DNA of 64,000 bases, taken from NCBI RefSeq assembly GCF_002849595.1, contig NZ_NRQR01000028.1:1-64000 (forward strand), read 5' to 3'. Both the position numbers and the translations under genes were made by a program. How positions within the stretch are numbered: the stretch's first letter is position 1; every line of letters begins with the position of its first letter. This document shows positions 1-9,799 of the stretch, piece after piece. The notes beneath the pieces are model-generated. The model was not told where the DNA came from, did not search any database, and worked only from the letters and a program-made list of their open reading frames with translations. This stretch comes from Luteimonas rhizosphaerae. Its GTDB lineage: Bacteria; Pseudomonadota; Gammaproteobacteria; Xanthomonadales; Xanthomonadaceae.

Positions 1-48
1 CCCGCTAGCACCTGAAGCTAGTGCGTCTACCAATTCCGCCACCCGGGC
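1..48 (-). tRNA. tRNA-Leu (CAG), 5' part only, cut by the window edge
   Basis: On the minus strand positions 48 to 1 read as the 5' half of a leucine tRNA: acceptor GCCCGGG, the class II D-arm sequence GGCGGAATTGGTAGACGC, then an anticodon stem-loop containing TTCAGGT, giving anticodon CAG for CTG codons. The long variable arm, T-arm and 3' end lie outside the window. It diverges from rnr, which starts about 90 nt away on the other strand. Confidence 0.93.
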
Positions 49-140
49 AGGTCAGGGCGCGTATGTTGTCGATGCGCCTCGCGCTTGTCAACGCGTTTCG
101 CGGTCGTGTCGACGATCGACCCGCGGGGGCGGGGTGTAAC

Positions 141-2630
141 ATGGCGCGGATGCCAAAAACTCCCAGCAAGCGCGGCGGCAGCCGCGATACCCAGAATCCC
201 GCCAATCCCGCGTCGTCGCGTGATGGCGAGCCCCGCAGCCCCAAGTCGACGCCGGCCCTGCCGGCGTGGATGCCTGACCCGGGATTGGCCCGCGCGCTGC
301 GTTCCGGTCGCCCCAAGCCGGCGCAGGACGCCACGCCGCCGGCCCCGCGCGCCGCCGCGCCGGTCGCGCCCCGATCCGGCGGCAAACGTGGCGGCGTCCA
401 GGATCCCTACGCGGGCCGCGAGGCCGCGCGCTATGAGCATCCCATCGCCAGCCGCGAAGCAATCCTGCAATTGCTGTCGGATGCGTCGGGCCCGCAGACC
501 GCCGACGAACTCGCCGAACAGCTCGGCCTGACCGAACCCTCTCGCGCCGAAGCCCTCAACAAGCGGCTGGGCGCGATGCAGCGCGACGGCCAACTGCTGC
601 AGAACCGGCGCGGCGGCCTGGTGCCGGCCAAGCGCATGGACCTGATTCCCGGCACGGTGATCGCGAACCCGGAAGGCTTCGGTTTCCTGCGGCCGGATTC
701 AGGCGCGGGCGAGGACCTGTTCCTGCCGCCGGCCGAGATGCGCAAGGTCATGCACGGCGACCGCGTACTGGCCAACCTGACCAACGTCGATGCACGCGGC
801 CGCCGCGCGGGTGTCGTGGTGGAAGTGCTCGAGCGCCGCACGACGCGCCTGATGGGGCGTTTCTCGATCGAGCACGGCATCAGCTATGTGGTGCCCGACG
901 ACAAGCGCATCCAGCGCAACATCCAGATTCCGGTGGACGCGCGCCAGGACGCGACGCACGGCCAGCTGGTGGTCTGCGAGATCACCGCGCCGGGCGATGC
1001 GCACCGTCCGCCGATCGGCCGCGTGCTGACCGTGCTGGGCGATGTGCTCAAGCCGACGCTGGTGGTCGAGGCCGCGATCCACGGCCACAACCTGCCGCAC
1101 GAATTCTCGCAGGCGGTGCTGGACGAAGCCGCCGCGGTGCCGGTCGATGTGGAAGAGCGCATGGTCGGCGGTCGCGTCGATATCCGCGCGCTGCCGCTGG
1201 TGACGATCGATGGCGAAGACGCCAAGGATTTCGACGACGCCGTCTACTGCGAACCCAACCGCGACGGCTTCCGCCTCGTGGTCGCGATCGCCGACGTGTC
1301 GAACTACGTGCGCCCCGGCACGCCGCTCGACGACGAAGCCCAGCTGCGCGCGACCAGCGTGTACTTCCCGGGTTTCGTCGTGCCGATGCTGCCCGAGACG
1401 CTGTCGAACGGCATCTGCTCGCTGAAGCCGAAGGTCGACCGCATGTGCTTCGTCTGCGACATGCAGGTGCTGCGCGACGGCACGGTGTCGGAATCGAGGT
1501 TCTACGAAGCGGTGATGCATTCGCACGCGCGCCTGACCTACACCCAGGTGTGGAAGGCGGTCGGCGAACTCGACGAAGATACGCGCGCCGCGATCAAGCC
1601 GGTGCTGCCGCAGGTCGAACGGCTGCATCAGCTCTACGCCGTGCTGGCCAAGGCACGCGCCAAGCGTGGCGCAATCGAGTTCGAATCCTCCGAAGTGCGT
1701 TTCGTCCTCGACAACACCGGCGAGGTGACCCAGGCCGGCATGCTCCAGCGCAACGACGCGCACAAGCTGATCGAAGAATGCATGATCGCGGCGAACGTGG
1801 AGGCCGCGCGGTTCCTGCTCGAGGCCGCCATTCCCGCGCCGTACCGCGTGCACGACAAGCCGCCGGAAGCGAAGTACGCCGACCTGCTGGAATTCCTCAA
1901 GGAATTCCAGCTGCGTCTGCCGCCGTGGTCGAAGGTGCAGCCCAAGGATTTCACCGTCCTGCTGAAGAAGATCCGCGAGCGCCCCGATGCGACGCTGCTG
2001 GAATCGGTGTTGCTGCGCAGTCAGAGCCAGGCGGTCTATACGCCGGAGAACATCGGCCACTTCGGTCTGGCGCTGGCCTCGTACGCGCACTTCACCTCGC
2101 CGATCCGCCGTTATCCCGACCTGCTGGTGCATCGCGCGATCAAGCACGTGCTGTCGGGCCAGCCGCTGGCGAAGTTCATCTACACGCCGCGCCTGATGGA
2201 AAGCCTGTCGCTGCAGTGCTCCGAGCGTTCGCGTCGCGCCGACGAAGCCGAGCGCGAAGTCGACGAGCGCTACCGCGCCGCGTGGATGGAACAGCACGTC
2301 GGTGGCCAGTTCGACGGCGTCATCAGCGGCGTCACCAGCTTCGGCCTGTTCGTCGAGCTGGACCAGTCCAAGGTCAACGGCCTGGTCCACGTGACCCAGC
2401 TGCCGAACGATTTCTACCGCTTCGATCCGATCCGCCGGCTGCTGGCCGGTGAGCGCGCCGGACGCGAGTACCGGCTCGGTGACCGGGTGCGCATCGTCGT
2501 GCTGAAGGCCAGCCTGGAGGATCGCAAGATCGATTTCCGGCTCGTCGACGCCGACGGACGCGACCCGGGTGCACCGGCGCCGCAACCGCCGCACGGCAAG
2601 CCGGCGCGACGCGAGAAGAAGAAGTACTGA
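141..2630 (+). CDS. rnr: Ribonuclease R (3'-5' exoribonuclease)
   Basis: Cytoplasmic 3'-5' exoribonuclease of the RNB/RNase II family that degrades structured RNA. The 829-residue product has a basic N-terminal tail, a winged-helix region (around residues 100-165), cold-shock/OB domains, the catalytic RNB domain with the Asp cluster DGEDAKDFDDA (around residue 355), the conserved SYAHFTSPIRRYPDL segment, and a C-terminal S1 domain (GVISGVTSFGLFVEL), ending in a basic tail. The length fits RNase R rather than RNase II. ATG at 141 is chosen because a GGGG-rich Shine-Dalgarno lies 6-10 nt upstream; a second ATG at 150 is possible. rlmB follows 113 nt downstream, as in many gammaproteobacteria. 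Confidence 0.96.
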   Translation: MARMPKTPSKRGGSRDTQNPANPASSRDGEPRSPKSTPALPAWMPDPGLARALRSGRPKPAQDATPPAPRAAAPVAPRSGGKRGGVQDPYAGREAARYEHPIASREAILQLLSDASGPQTADELAEQLGLTEPSRAEALNKRLGAMQRDGQLLQNRRGGLVPAKRMDLIPGTVIANPEGFGFLRPDSGAGEDLFLPPAEMRKVMHGDRVLANLTNVDARGRRAGVVVEVLERRTTRLMGRFSIEHGISYVVPDDKRIQRNIQIPVDARQDATHGQLVVCEITAPGDAHRPPIGRVLTVLGDVLKPTLVVEAAIHGHNLPHEFSQAVLDEAAAVPVDVEERMVGGRVDIRALPLVTIDGEDAKDFDDAVYCEPNRDGFRLVVAIADVSNYVRPGTPLDDEAQLRATSVYFPGFVVPMLPETLSNGICSLKPKVDRMCFVCDMQVLRDGTVSESRFYEAVMHSHARLTYTQVWKAVGELDEDTRAAIKPVLPQVERLHQLYAVLAKARAKRGAIEFESSEVRFVLDNTGEVTQAGMLQRNDAHKLIEECMIAANVEAARFLLEAAIPAPYRVHDKPPEAKYADLLEFLKEFQLRLPPWSKVQPKDFTVLLKKIRERPDATLLESVLLRSQSQAVYTPENIGHFGLALASYAHFTSPIRRYPDLLVHRAIKHVLSGQPLAKFIYTPRLMESLSLQCSERSRRADEAEREVDERYRAAWMEQHVGGQFDGVISGVTSFGLFVELDQSKVNGLVHVTQLPNDFYRFDPIRRLLAGERAGREYRLGDRVRIVVLKASLEDRKIDFRLVDADGRDPGAPAPQPPHGKPARREKKKY

Positions 2631-2743
2631 GCCGCCGCGCCCGCTAGAATGCGCGGCCGGTTCCCGCCGCGGAATCGCCCCCAGCCCGACCGCTCGTCCG
2701 TCTCCGGACGGGCGGTCCGTCACGGGACCAGCCGGACATCGTC

Positions 2744-3508
2744 ATGAGCAACAAGCAGAACCAGTGGATCGTCGGCATCAATGCCGTCGCCGCGGCCGTC
2801 GAACACGACGCCGACAACGTGCGCGAGATCCTGCTCGAGGCGGGTGCGAAGAATCCGCGCATCGTCGAGATCGAATCGAGCGCACGGCGCCGCGACATCG
2901 ACGTGCGCCGGGTCAACCAGCAGGCGCTCGACGGCGTCGCCGGCGGCCTGCGCCACCAGGGCGCGGTTGCACGCTATGCGGCAGCGAAGACCTGGGACGA
3001 AAACGAACTCGAAGGCCTGGTCGACGCGGCCGAGGGCAAGGCGCTGCTGCTGGTGCTCGACGGCGTGCAGGACCCGCACAACCTCGGCGCCTGCCTGCGC
3101 AGCGCGGCGGCCGCCGGTGTGACCGCGGTGGTGATCCCGAAGGACAAGGCGGTGCAGGTCAACGCGACCGTGCGCAAGACCTCGGCCGGCGCCGCCGACA
3201 GCGTGCCGGTGGTGCGCGTGACCAATCTCTCGCGCAGCCTGCGCGACCTGCAGAAGCAGGGCGTCTGGATCTACGGCCTGGCCGGCGAGGCGACGGCCTC
3301 GCTGTACGCCACTGACCTGCGCGGCAACGTGGCGCTGGTGCTCGGCGGCGAAGCCGACGGCCTGCGGCGCCTGACCCGCGAGCACTGCGACGGCCTGGTG
3401 ACGATCCCGATGCCGGGCGGCGATGCGCTGGGCGGTGTCGAGAGTCTCAACGTGTCGGTCGCCGCCGGCGTGACCCTGTTCGAGGCCGTGCGCCAGCGCA
3501 TCGGCTGA
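2744..3508 (+). CDS. rlmB: 23S rRNA (guanosine-2'-O)-methyltransferase RlmB
   Basis: SAM-dependent SpoU/TrmH-family enzyme that 2'-O-methylates G2251 in the 23S rRNA peptidyl-transferase P-loop. The 254-residue protein has an N-terminal L30e-like substrate-binding domain (residues 1-80) and a SPOUT domain with the three family motifs: DGVQDPHNLGACLRSA, the LVLGGEADGLRR stretch, and the C-terminal IPMPGG...SLNVSVAAG knot. The length is normal. The rnr-rlmB order supports the assignment. A TAGAAT -10-like box lies near 2645, so it may have its own promoter inside the rnr-rlmB gap. Confidence 0.95.
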   Translation: MSNKQNQWIVGINAVAAAVEHDADNVREILLEAGAKNPRIVEIESSARRRDIDVRRVNQQALDGVAGGLRHQGAVARYAAAKTWDENELEGLVDAAEGKALLLVLDGVQDPHNLGACLRSAAAAGVTAVVIPKDKAVQVNATVRKTSAGAADSVPVVRVTNLSRSLRDLQKQGVWIYGLAGEATASLYATDLRGNVALVLGGEADGLRRLTREHCDGLVTIPMPGGDALGGVESLNVSVAAGVTLFEAVRQRIG

Positions 3509-3598
3509 GCCGCGGCATCCCCACGCCGTGTCGACGCGCCCGCGCGGAAGATCCGCGCAGCGTCGCCGTCCGGCCTCGCATGACGAACGGAGCGACCC

Positions 3599-3868
3599 AT
3601 GGACCTGCAATGGCATCAGTGGAGCGGCATCCTCGGCGCGATCCTGATCGTGCTCGCGTACTTCCTGCTGCAGGTCACGCGCCTCTCGGGCGCCGGCTTG
3701 CCGTATCTGCTGCTGAATCTGCTCGGTGCGACCGGCATCGCCTTGTCGCTGTACGGGCAGTTCAACCTGCCGGTGCTGCTGATGCAGCTCGCCTGGATCG
3801 CGATCAGTCTCTACGGCCTCATCCGCACGCTCCGCGCCCGCGCGAAGCCCGGCGCACCGCTGGGCTGA
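3599..3868 (+). CDS. Small inner-membrane protein, CBU_0592-like
   Basis: An 89-residue hydrophobic protein with about three predicted membrane helices (residues 9-25, 33-52, 57-76) and a short basic C-terminal tail. It resembles the uncharacterised CBU_0592 family, recognised by the helix pattern and a central LLNLLGATGIALSLYG segment. No catalytic motif is visible. It lies between rlmB and gdx on the same strand but is separated from gdx by the riboswitch leader, so it need not share its regulation. Function unknown. Confidence 0.75.
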   Translation: MDLQWHQWSGILGAILIVLAYFLLQVTRLSGAGLPYLLLNLLGATGIALSLYGQFNLPVLLMQLAWIAISLYGLIRTLRARAKPGAPLG

Positions 3869-3960
3869 TCCAAGGCCAGCGTCTGGCGCCGTCGCGTCGG
3901 CGGGTCAGGCCGGGGTCATGCCTCGCGTTCCCGTCGTTGCGACAATGGCTGCCACAGGAC

Positions 3961-4004
3961 GCGGGGACGACCCCGCCGCTCCATCCGCATCCGGGGACGG
4001 CCCC
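3961..4004 (+). promoter_or_regulatory. Guanidine-II (mini-ykkC) riboswitch upstream of gdx
   Basis: Two GC-rich hairpins each capped by an ACGR tetraloop, which defines the guanidine-II class. Hairpin 1 is GCGGGG-ACGA-CCCCGC at 3961-3976. Hairpin 2 is GGGG-ACGG-CCCC at 3993-4004. A 16-nt linker separates them, within the class range. The gdx Shine-Dalgarno (GGAG, 4014-4017) follows hairpin 2 by 9 nt, so a translational ON switch through Shine-Dalgarno exposure is likely (inference). The identity of the next gene, a guanidinium exporter, confirms the call independently. Confidence 0.93.
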
Positions 4005-4024
4005 TCGCAAGATGGAGCGCGCAC

Positions 4025-4339
4025 ATGTCCTGGATCATCCTGGTACTCGCCGGCCTGTTCGAGATCGGCTGGGCGATCGGCCTGAAATACACCGAAGGCT
4101 TCACCAGACTCTGGCCCACCGTCGGCACGGTTGCCGCGATGGCGATCAGCATCGGCCTGCTGGGCATCGCGATGCGGACGCTGCCGGTCGGCACCGCCTA
4201 TGCGATCTGGGTCGGCATCGGCGCCGTCGGGACGGTGATTCTCGGCATCGTGCTGCTGGGCGATCCGGCGAATCCGGGGCGGTTGATCAGCCTGGCGCTG
4301 ATCGTCTCCGGCATCGTCGGTCTGAAGCTCGCGTCCTGA
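4025..4339 (+). CDS. gdx: Guanidinium exporter Gdx (SugE), SMR family
   Basis: Small multidrug resistance family protein of the Gdx/SugE subtype, which exports guanidinium in exchange for protons as a dual-topology dimer in the inner membrane. The 104-residue product has four membrane helices, the conserved Glu in helix 1 ([15 protein letters not shown]) and the helix 3 motif [17 protein letters not shown], close to E. coli SugE along its whole length. The ATG at 4025 has GGAG seven nt upstream. The guanidine-II riboswitch immediately upstream makes guanidinium, rather than quaternary ammonium compounds, the likely physiological substrate. Confidence 0.95.
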   Translation: MSWIILVLAGLFEIGWAIGLKYTEGFTRLWPTVGTVAAMAISIGLLGIAMRTLPVGTAYAIWVGIGAVGTVILGIVLLGDPANPGRLISLALIVSGIVGLKLAS

Positions 4340-4410
4340 TCGCCTGCCGCCGCCGCGTCGCGGCGGCGCCCGGGTCGCAACCCGTCATCCGGTGACGCGA
4401 CGCAACGGCG

Positions 4411-5085
4411 CTACTGGCGATCGGTCGCCGCGGTCGCGCTGGGCGGCGCGCGCGTCGGCCACGGCCAGGCGTTGGTGATGCGGCAGAACAGGCGCGCGGT
4501 CTGCTCGGTGTCGTAGAGGGCCGAGTGCGCCTGTTCCTGGTCCCATTCGAAGCCCGCAGCCTGCACGGCCCGCGCCAGCACGGTCTGGCCGTAGGCGACG
4601 CCGGCCAGCGTCACGGTGTCGAACACGCTGAAAGGATGGAAGGGATTGCGCTTGTTGCCAGTGCGCGCCACCGCCGCGTTGACGAAGCCCAGGTCGAAGT
4701 GCGCGTTGTGACCGACGAGGATCGCACGCTGGCACTGGTGCTTGCGCACCGCGAGCCGGACTGCGGCGAAGATGTGCTCGATCGCGTCGTGTTCCGATTT
4801 CGCCAGCCGGAACGGATGGTGGATGTCGATACCGGTGACTTCCAGCGACTGCGGATCGATCTGGGTGCCGGGTGCGGGCGTCACGTGCGCATGGACGGAT
4901 TCGCCGAGGATCAGCTGGCCGTCGGCGTCCAGATCGAGCGGAATCGCAGCGATCTCCAGCAGGGCATGACGGCTCGCGTCGAAGCCGCCGGTCTCGACGT
5001 CGACGACCACCGGCAGAAAGCCGCGGAACCGTTTCGACATGGGGGCGGGCGCGAGTGTCGCGTCCATCGCTGCAGCATCATTCAT
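4411..5085 (-). CDS. rnt: Ribonuclease T
   Basis: DEDDh-family 3'-5' exoribonuclease that trims tRNA and other stable RNA 3' ends. The three exonuclease motifs are visible: [10 protein letters not shown] (Exo I), [10 protein letters not shown] (Exo II) and AHSALYDTE (Exo III, with the catalytic His), plus the RNase T signature [12 protein letters not shown]. The product is 224 residues from ATG 5085, matching the family (about 215). A downstream in-frame ATG at 5040 (MSKRFRGF) is the alternative; neither has a strong Shine-Dalgarno. It is convergent with gdx. Confidence 0.93.
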   Translation of the reverse strand: MNDAAAMDATLAPAPMSKRFRGFLPVVVDVETGGFDASRHALLEIAAIPLDLDADGQLILGESVHAHVTPAPGTQIDPQSLEVTGIDIHHPFRLAKSEHDAIEHIFAAVRLAVRKHQCQRAILVGHNAHFDLGFVNAAVARTGNKRNPFHPFSVFDTVTLAGVAYGQTVLARAVQAAGFEWDQEQAHSALYDTEQTARLFCRITNAWPWPTRAPPSATAATDRQ

Positions 5086-5296
5086 GCGCGCAAGCCTAGC
5101 AGAGGAGAAAGACGCGACCGCCGGCGACCGGAGCGCGCGGCAGTGCACGTGGGCATGCGCGGCGACGCGATGCGGTCGTCAGTGTCCCTCGCGATTCCGC
5201 TCGGGGCCGCTGCCGACACGGCCATCGACGTGCCGCCATGCGCTGCGGCACCCAATACGCGGGCGCCTCGCCGACGAGGCGAGGCGCTGGACGGGT

Positions 5297-7162
5297 TCAG
5301 CGCGGCTTCGGCGGTCCGCGGCGCGGACCACCCCCGGGGCCGGACGGGCCGCCGGCGCGGAAGCCGCCACCGGGCTTGCCGTGCGGCTTGCCGGCGAACG
5401 GGCGCTTCGGAGCACCACGCGACGGCGGCGCGTTCTTGTCGCTGTCGTCGGCGACCCGCATGCGGATCGCCTGGCCGGCGACACGCACTTTCTTCAGATG
5501 TTCGAGCAGCTCGCGCGGCATGCCTTCGGGCAGGTCGACGAGGCTGTAGTCATCACGGATGTCGATGCGCCCGATGAACTTGCTCTCGAGGTCCGCCTCG
5601 TTGGCGATCGCGCCGACGATGTTGCCCGGCTGCACGCCGTGCGCATGGCCGACTTCGATCCGGAACGTCTCCATGCCGACGTCGGCATCGCGCGGACCGG
5701 TGTCGGGGCGCGGTGCACGCGGTTCGCGGGGCTCACGCGGTTCGCGCGCGGAACGCGAGGCCTCGCGGCCGCCCGGACGCTCGACGAACTCGCGTTCGAA
5801 GGCGGGCTTCTCGGGCTTGCGCGGCGGCTCCAGCAGCAGCGGCGTGTCGCCCTGGACGACCTTCGCCAACGCCGCCGCGATCTCGGCGGCGGGCACGTTG
5901 TGCTCGCGCTCGTAGCGTTCGATGAGGTCGCGGAACATGCCGAGCTCGCTGCTTTCCAGCGCGCCGGTGATCTTCTCGAGAAAGCGCGCCACGCGCGCCT
6001 CGTTGACCGTCTCGACGCTCGGCAGCTGCATCTGCTCGATCTTCTGCCGGGTCGCGCGCTCGATCGCACCGAGCATGCCGCGCTCACGCGGGGCGACGAA
6101 CAGGATCGCCTCGCCGCTGCGGCCGGCGCGGCCGGTGCGGCCGATGCGGTGGACGTAGCTCTCGGTGTCGTAGGGGATGTCGTAGTTCAGCACGTGGCTG
6201 ATGCGCTCGACGTCGAGGCCGCGTGCGGCGACGTCGGTCGCGACCAGCACGTCGAGGCGGCCGTCCTTGAGGTTCTGGATCGCGCGTTCGCGCTGCTTCT
6301 GGTCGAGGTCGCCATTGATCGCGGCGGCCGAGAGTCCCCGCGCCGACAGCTTCTGCGCCAGTTCCTCGGTGGCGAGCTTGGTGCGCGCGAAGATGATCAT
6401 CGCGTCGAAGGGCTCGGCCTCGAGGATGCGCGTGAGCGCGTCGAGCTTGTTGACGCCGCTGACCATCCAGTAGCGCTGGCGGATGTTGGCGGCGGTCGTC
6501 GTCGTCGACTTGATCGCGATCTCGACCGGATCCTTGAGGTAGGTCTGGGCGATGCGGCGGATCTGCTGCGGCATCGTCGCGGAGAACAGCGCGACCTGGC
6601 GCGACTCCGGCGTCTTTTTTAGCACCGCCTCGACGTCGTCGATGAAGCCCATGCGCAGCATTTCGTCGGCTTCGTCGAGCACCAGCGCGCGCAGTTCCGA
6701 CAGGTCCAGCGAGCCGCGCTCGAGATGATCGATGATCCGGCCCGGCGTGCCGACGATGACCTGCACGCCGCGCTTGAGCGCGCTGAGCTGCTGGGCATAG
6801 CCCTGGCCACCGTAGATCGGCAGGACGTGGAAGCCGGGCATGTGCGCAGCGTACTTCTGAAAGGCCTCGGCGACCTGGATCGCGAGCTCGCGGGTCGGTG
6901 CCAGCACCAGCGCCTGCGGCTTGCGCTGCGCGGGATCGATGCGCGCCAGCACCGGCAGCGCGAACGCGGCGGTCTTGCCGGTGCCGGTCTGGGCCTGGCC
7001 CAGCACGTCGCGGCCGGCCAGCAGCGGCGGGATCGTCGCGGCCTGGATTGGGGAGGGGGACTCGTAGCCGACGTCCGCCAGCGCACGCATCAACGTGTCG
7101 GGCAGGGCGAGGTCGGCGAATTTCGGGGATTCTGGAGGCGTGATGTGCGTCTCGGCGCTCAT
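5297..7162 (-). CDS. DEAD-box ATP-dependent RNA helicase, DeaD/CsdA-like
   Basis: A 621-residue RNA helicase with the full core: Q motif, AQTGTGKTAAF (Walker A), PTRELAIQ (Ia), TPGRI (Ib), LDEADEML (motif II, DEAD), SATMP (III), the ATDVAARGLD segment (V) and HRIGRTGRAGR (VI). A DbpA/CsdA-type RNA-binding domain follows (about residues 470-560) and then a Gly/Arg/Pro-rich tail. This layout fits DeaD/CsdA, which act in ribosome assembly and RNA decay, often in the cold. ATG 7162 (MSAETHITPP) is chosen because upstream residues in the open frame do not resemble the family. The gene diverges from the GST gene; the 223-nt gap should hold both promoters. Confidence 0.93.
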   Translation of the reverse strand: MSAETHITPPESPKFADLALPDTLMRALADVGYESPSPIQAATIPPLLAGRDVLGQAQTGTGKTAAFALPVLARIDPAQRKPQALVLAPTRELAIQVAEAFQKYAAHMPGFHVLPIYGGQGYAQQLSALKRGVQVIVGTPGRIIDHLERGSLDLSELRALVLDEADEMLRMGFIDDVEAVLKKTPESRQVALFSATMPQQIRRIAQTYLKDPVEIAIKSTTTTAANIRQRYWMVSGVNKLDALTRILEAEPFDAMIIFARTKLATEELAQKLSARGLSAAAINGDLDQKQRERAIQNLKDGRLDVLVATDVAARGLDVERISHVLNYDIPYDTESYVHRIGRTGRAGRSGEAILFVAPRERGMLGAIERATRQKIEQMQLPSVETVNEARVARFLEKITGALESSELGMFRDLIERYEREHNVPAAEIAAALAKVVQGDTPLLLEPPRKPEKPAFEREFVERPGGREASRSAREPREPREPRAPRPDTGPRDADVGMETFRIEVGHAHGVQPGNIVGAIANEADLESKFIGRIDIRDDYSLVDLPEGMPRELLEHLKKVRVAGQAIRMRVADDSDKNAPPSRGAPKRPFAGKPHGKPGGGFRAGGPSGPGGGPRRGPPKPR

Positions 7163-7385
7163 GATGCGGGCTCTCGTAGCGCCGGCTCGGCGCCGGTCGG
7201 GGAACCGCATAGTGTAAGGCACCAGCGTGCTGCGCTGCAGCATCCGGAGATAATCGGGGCGCATTCGATGGGCACGATTCACGTGCGGGTTGCGTGGCCA
7301 CGAATTGTGTGGACATGCGCATCGCCCCTTCTCTCGATGGCCTGCCGCCCCCAGTTTCGGGGGCGCCACCGACGCGGACGCCCCG

Positions 7386-8060
7386 ATGATCCAGGTCCAC
7401 CATCTGAACAACTCCCGCTCGCAGCGTGTGCTGTGGCTGCTCGAGGAACTGGGCCAGCCCTACGAAGTGATCCGCTACGAGCGCGATGCGAAGACGATGC
7501 TGGCGCCGCAGGCCCTGCGCGACGTGCATCCGCTGGGCAAGTCGCCGGTGGTGCAGGTCGATGGCCTGACGCTGGTGGAGTCGGGGGCGATCATCGAGAC
7601 ACTGACCGAGCGCTACGACACCGCGCATGCGCTGTCATCGGCGCCCGACGACGCCGACGAACGTCTGCGCTACCGCACCTGGCTCCACTACGCCGAGGGA
7701 TCGCTGATGTCGCCGTTGCTGCTGGCGCTGGTGTTCGGCCGCATCCGCGGCGCGCCGATGCCGTTCTTCGCCAGGCCCGTCGCGCGCGGCATTGCCGACA
7801 AGGCGATGCAGACCTTCGTCGGTCCGCAGCTGGCGACGCATCTGGGCCATGTCGAGCGCGAACTCGGCGCCCGGCCCTGGTTCGCCGGCACGCGCTTCAC
7901 CGCGGCGGACGTCCAGATGAGTTTCCCGCTGGAGGCCGCGGTGGCGCGGGCGTCGGCGCACGTCGGCCCCAACATCCGCGACTTCGTCGACCGCATCCAT
8001 GCGCGTCCCGCCTACCAGCGTGCGCTGGTCGCCGGCGGCCCGTACGCGCTCGCCGGATGA
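7386..8060 (+). CDS. Glutathione S-transferase family protein
   Basis: A 224-residue cytosolic GST. The thioredoxin-like N-terminal domain (residues 1-80) has NNSRSQRVLWLLEEL, with the active-site Ser region, and the VVQVDGLTLVESGAI glutathione-binding segment containing the E-S pair. The all-helical C-terminal domain ends around residue 215. Substrate cannot be told from sequence. Its stop overlaps the selO start in ATGA, so the two were probably co-transcribed. Start ATG 7386 matches the family N-terminus. Confidence 0.9.
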   Translation: MIQVHHLNNSRSQRVLWLLEELGQPYEVIRYERDAKTMLAPQALRDVHPLGKSPVVQVDGLTLVESGAIIETLTERYDTAHALSSAPDDADERLRYRTWLHYAEGSLMSPLLLALVFGRIRGAPMPFFARPVARGIADKAMQTFVGPQLATHLGHVERELGARPWFAGTRFTAADVQMSFPLEAAVARASAHVGPNIRDFVDRIHARPAYQRALVAGGPYALAG

Positions 8061-9530
8061 GCGCCGTCGCTGCATCCTTGCCGGACCTGCATTTCGACAA
8101 CCGGTTCGTGCGTGAGCTGCCGGGCGACCCGGTCATCGGTGGCGGACGTCGCCAGGTCGAAGGCGCGTTGTGGTCGCCTCGGCGGCAACGCGCTGATGCC
8201 CGGCATGCAGCCGGCCGCCGGCAACTACGGCGGTCACCAGTTCGGGCACTGGGCGGGCCAGCTCGGCGATGGCCGGGCGATCTCGCTGGGCGAGGCCGTC
8301 ACCGCGGACGGCGGACGTTGGGAACTGCAGCTCAAGGGCGCCGGACCGACGCCGTATTCGCGCACCGCCGACGGGCGCGCCGTGCTGCGCTCGTCGGTGC
8401 GCGAGTTCCTGTGCAGCGAGGCGATGCACCACCTCGGCGTGCCGACGACCCGTGCGCTGTCGCTGGTGACGACGGGCGATGCGGTGGTCCGCGACATGTT
8501 CTACGACGGCCACGCGGCGCCCGAGCCCGGCGCGATCGTGTGCCGGGTCGCGCCGTCGTTCATCCGCTTCGGCCATTTCGAATTGCCGTATGCGCGCGGC
8601 GACGTCGCGCTGCTGCGGCGTCTCGCGGACTTCACCATCGACCGCGATTTCCCGCACCTGCTCGCGTTGCCGGAGGGCGACGCCCGCTACGGCGCCTGGT
8701 TCGCCGAGGTCTGCGCGCGCACGGCGCGGATGATCGCGGCCTGGATGCGGGTCGGCTTCGTCCACGGCGTCATGAATACCGACAACATGTCGATCCTCGG
8801 CTTGACGATCGATTACGGGCCCTACGGCTGGATCGACGACTACGATCCCGACTGGACCCCCAACACCACCGACGCGCAGCACCGGCGCTACCGCTTCGGC
8901 TGGCAGCCGAAGATCGCGCACTGGAACCTCAGCCGCCTGGCCCAGGCGCTGTCGCCGCTGTTCACCGACACGGCGCCGCTGGAAGACGGTCTGGCGCAGT
9001 ACGCCGCGGTGTATGCGGCCTGCGAGCGCGAGTCGATCGCCGCGAAGCTGGGCCTGTCCGCCTGCGCCGACGAGGATGTCGCACTGATGCAGCGATTGCA
9101 GGGACTGCTGCACGCCGGCGAAGTCGACATGACGCGCTTCTTCCGCGGGCTGATCGGGCTCGACCCGGATGCGCCGGCGTTGGCCCCGGTCGCGGATGCG
9201 TTCTACGACGACGCGCGACGCGAATCGCTGCGCGTGGAGTTCGAGGCCTGGCTGCAGCACTACGCCGCGCGCCTGCACGCGGACCCGCTGTCGAATGCGG
9301 CGCGACAGGCGCGGATGCGGGCCGCCAACCCGCGCTTCGTCCTGCGCAACTACCTCGCGCAGCAGGCCATCGACCTGGCGACCGCCGGCGATCTGTCGGG
9401 GATCACGACGCTGGCCGAGGTCATGCGGCAGCCGTACGAAGAACAGCCGGGACGCGATGCCTACGCCGCCCGGCGTCCTGACTGGGCCCGTTCGAAGGCC
9501 GGCTGTTCGATGCTGTCCTGCAGTTCCTGA
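8057..9530 (+). pseudogene. selO: SelO (YdiU) protein AMPylase gene with internal deletion and frameshift
   Basis: SelO is a pseudokinase-fold enzyme that transfers AMP to Ser/Thr/Tyr residues of proteins. The frame starting at ATG 8057 encodes the normal N-terminus ([14 protein letters not shown] ... VEGALWS), but at about 8177 homology jumps to a different frame that resumes at [11 protein letters not shown] and runs to the normal SCSS-type C-terminus at 9530. Homologs carry about 39 residues between these points, so about 116-119 nt are missing, and the size (3n+2) shifts frame. The downstream kinase-like part, with the [11 protein letters not shown] nucleotide-binding Lys segment, [10 protein letters not shown] and [13 protein letters not shown] metal-binding stretch, is intact but has no start that would restore a normal N-terminus. 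It is a real pseudogene or an assembly error. Confidence 0.88.
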
Positions 9531-9799
9531 GCGGGCGCCGCGGCGCGATCCGCGCAACGCGCGCGTGCCGCTGACGGCGCGGGTCGCGACAGGCGGTTGC
9601 GCGGCTTGGAGCGCGGATGCTGCGACGAGGCGGGCAGGGAACGACGGGCGATCCGGGACCGTCACCGGACTCCACCGCCCGTGCACGTAGTGTGTGGCAC
9701 AACGCGCGACCGCATCGGGCACGCCCGGTGCGCCCTTGCGTCGCTACCGCTCGCCGGACCGAACTCGCGGTGCGGCCGACGCGCCCATTCTGGAACCGC

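Noticed and set aside
699..2723. Long open frame antisense to rnr
   Set aside because: Arg/His/Gln-rich composition is typical of the complement of GC-rich coding DNA, and it overlaps a certain gene completely.
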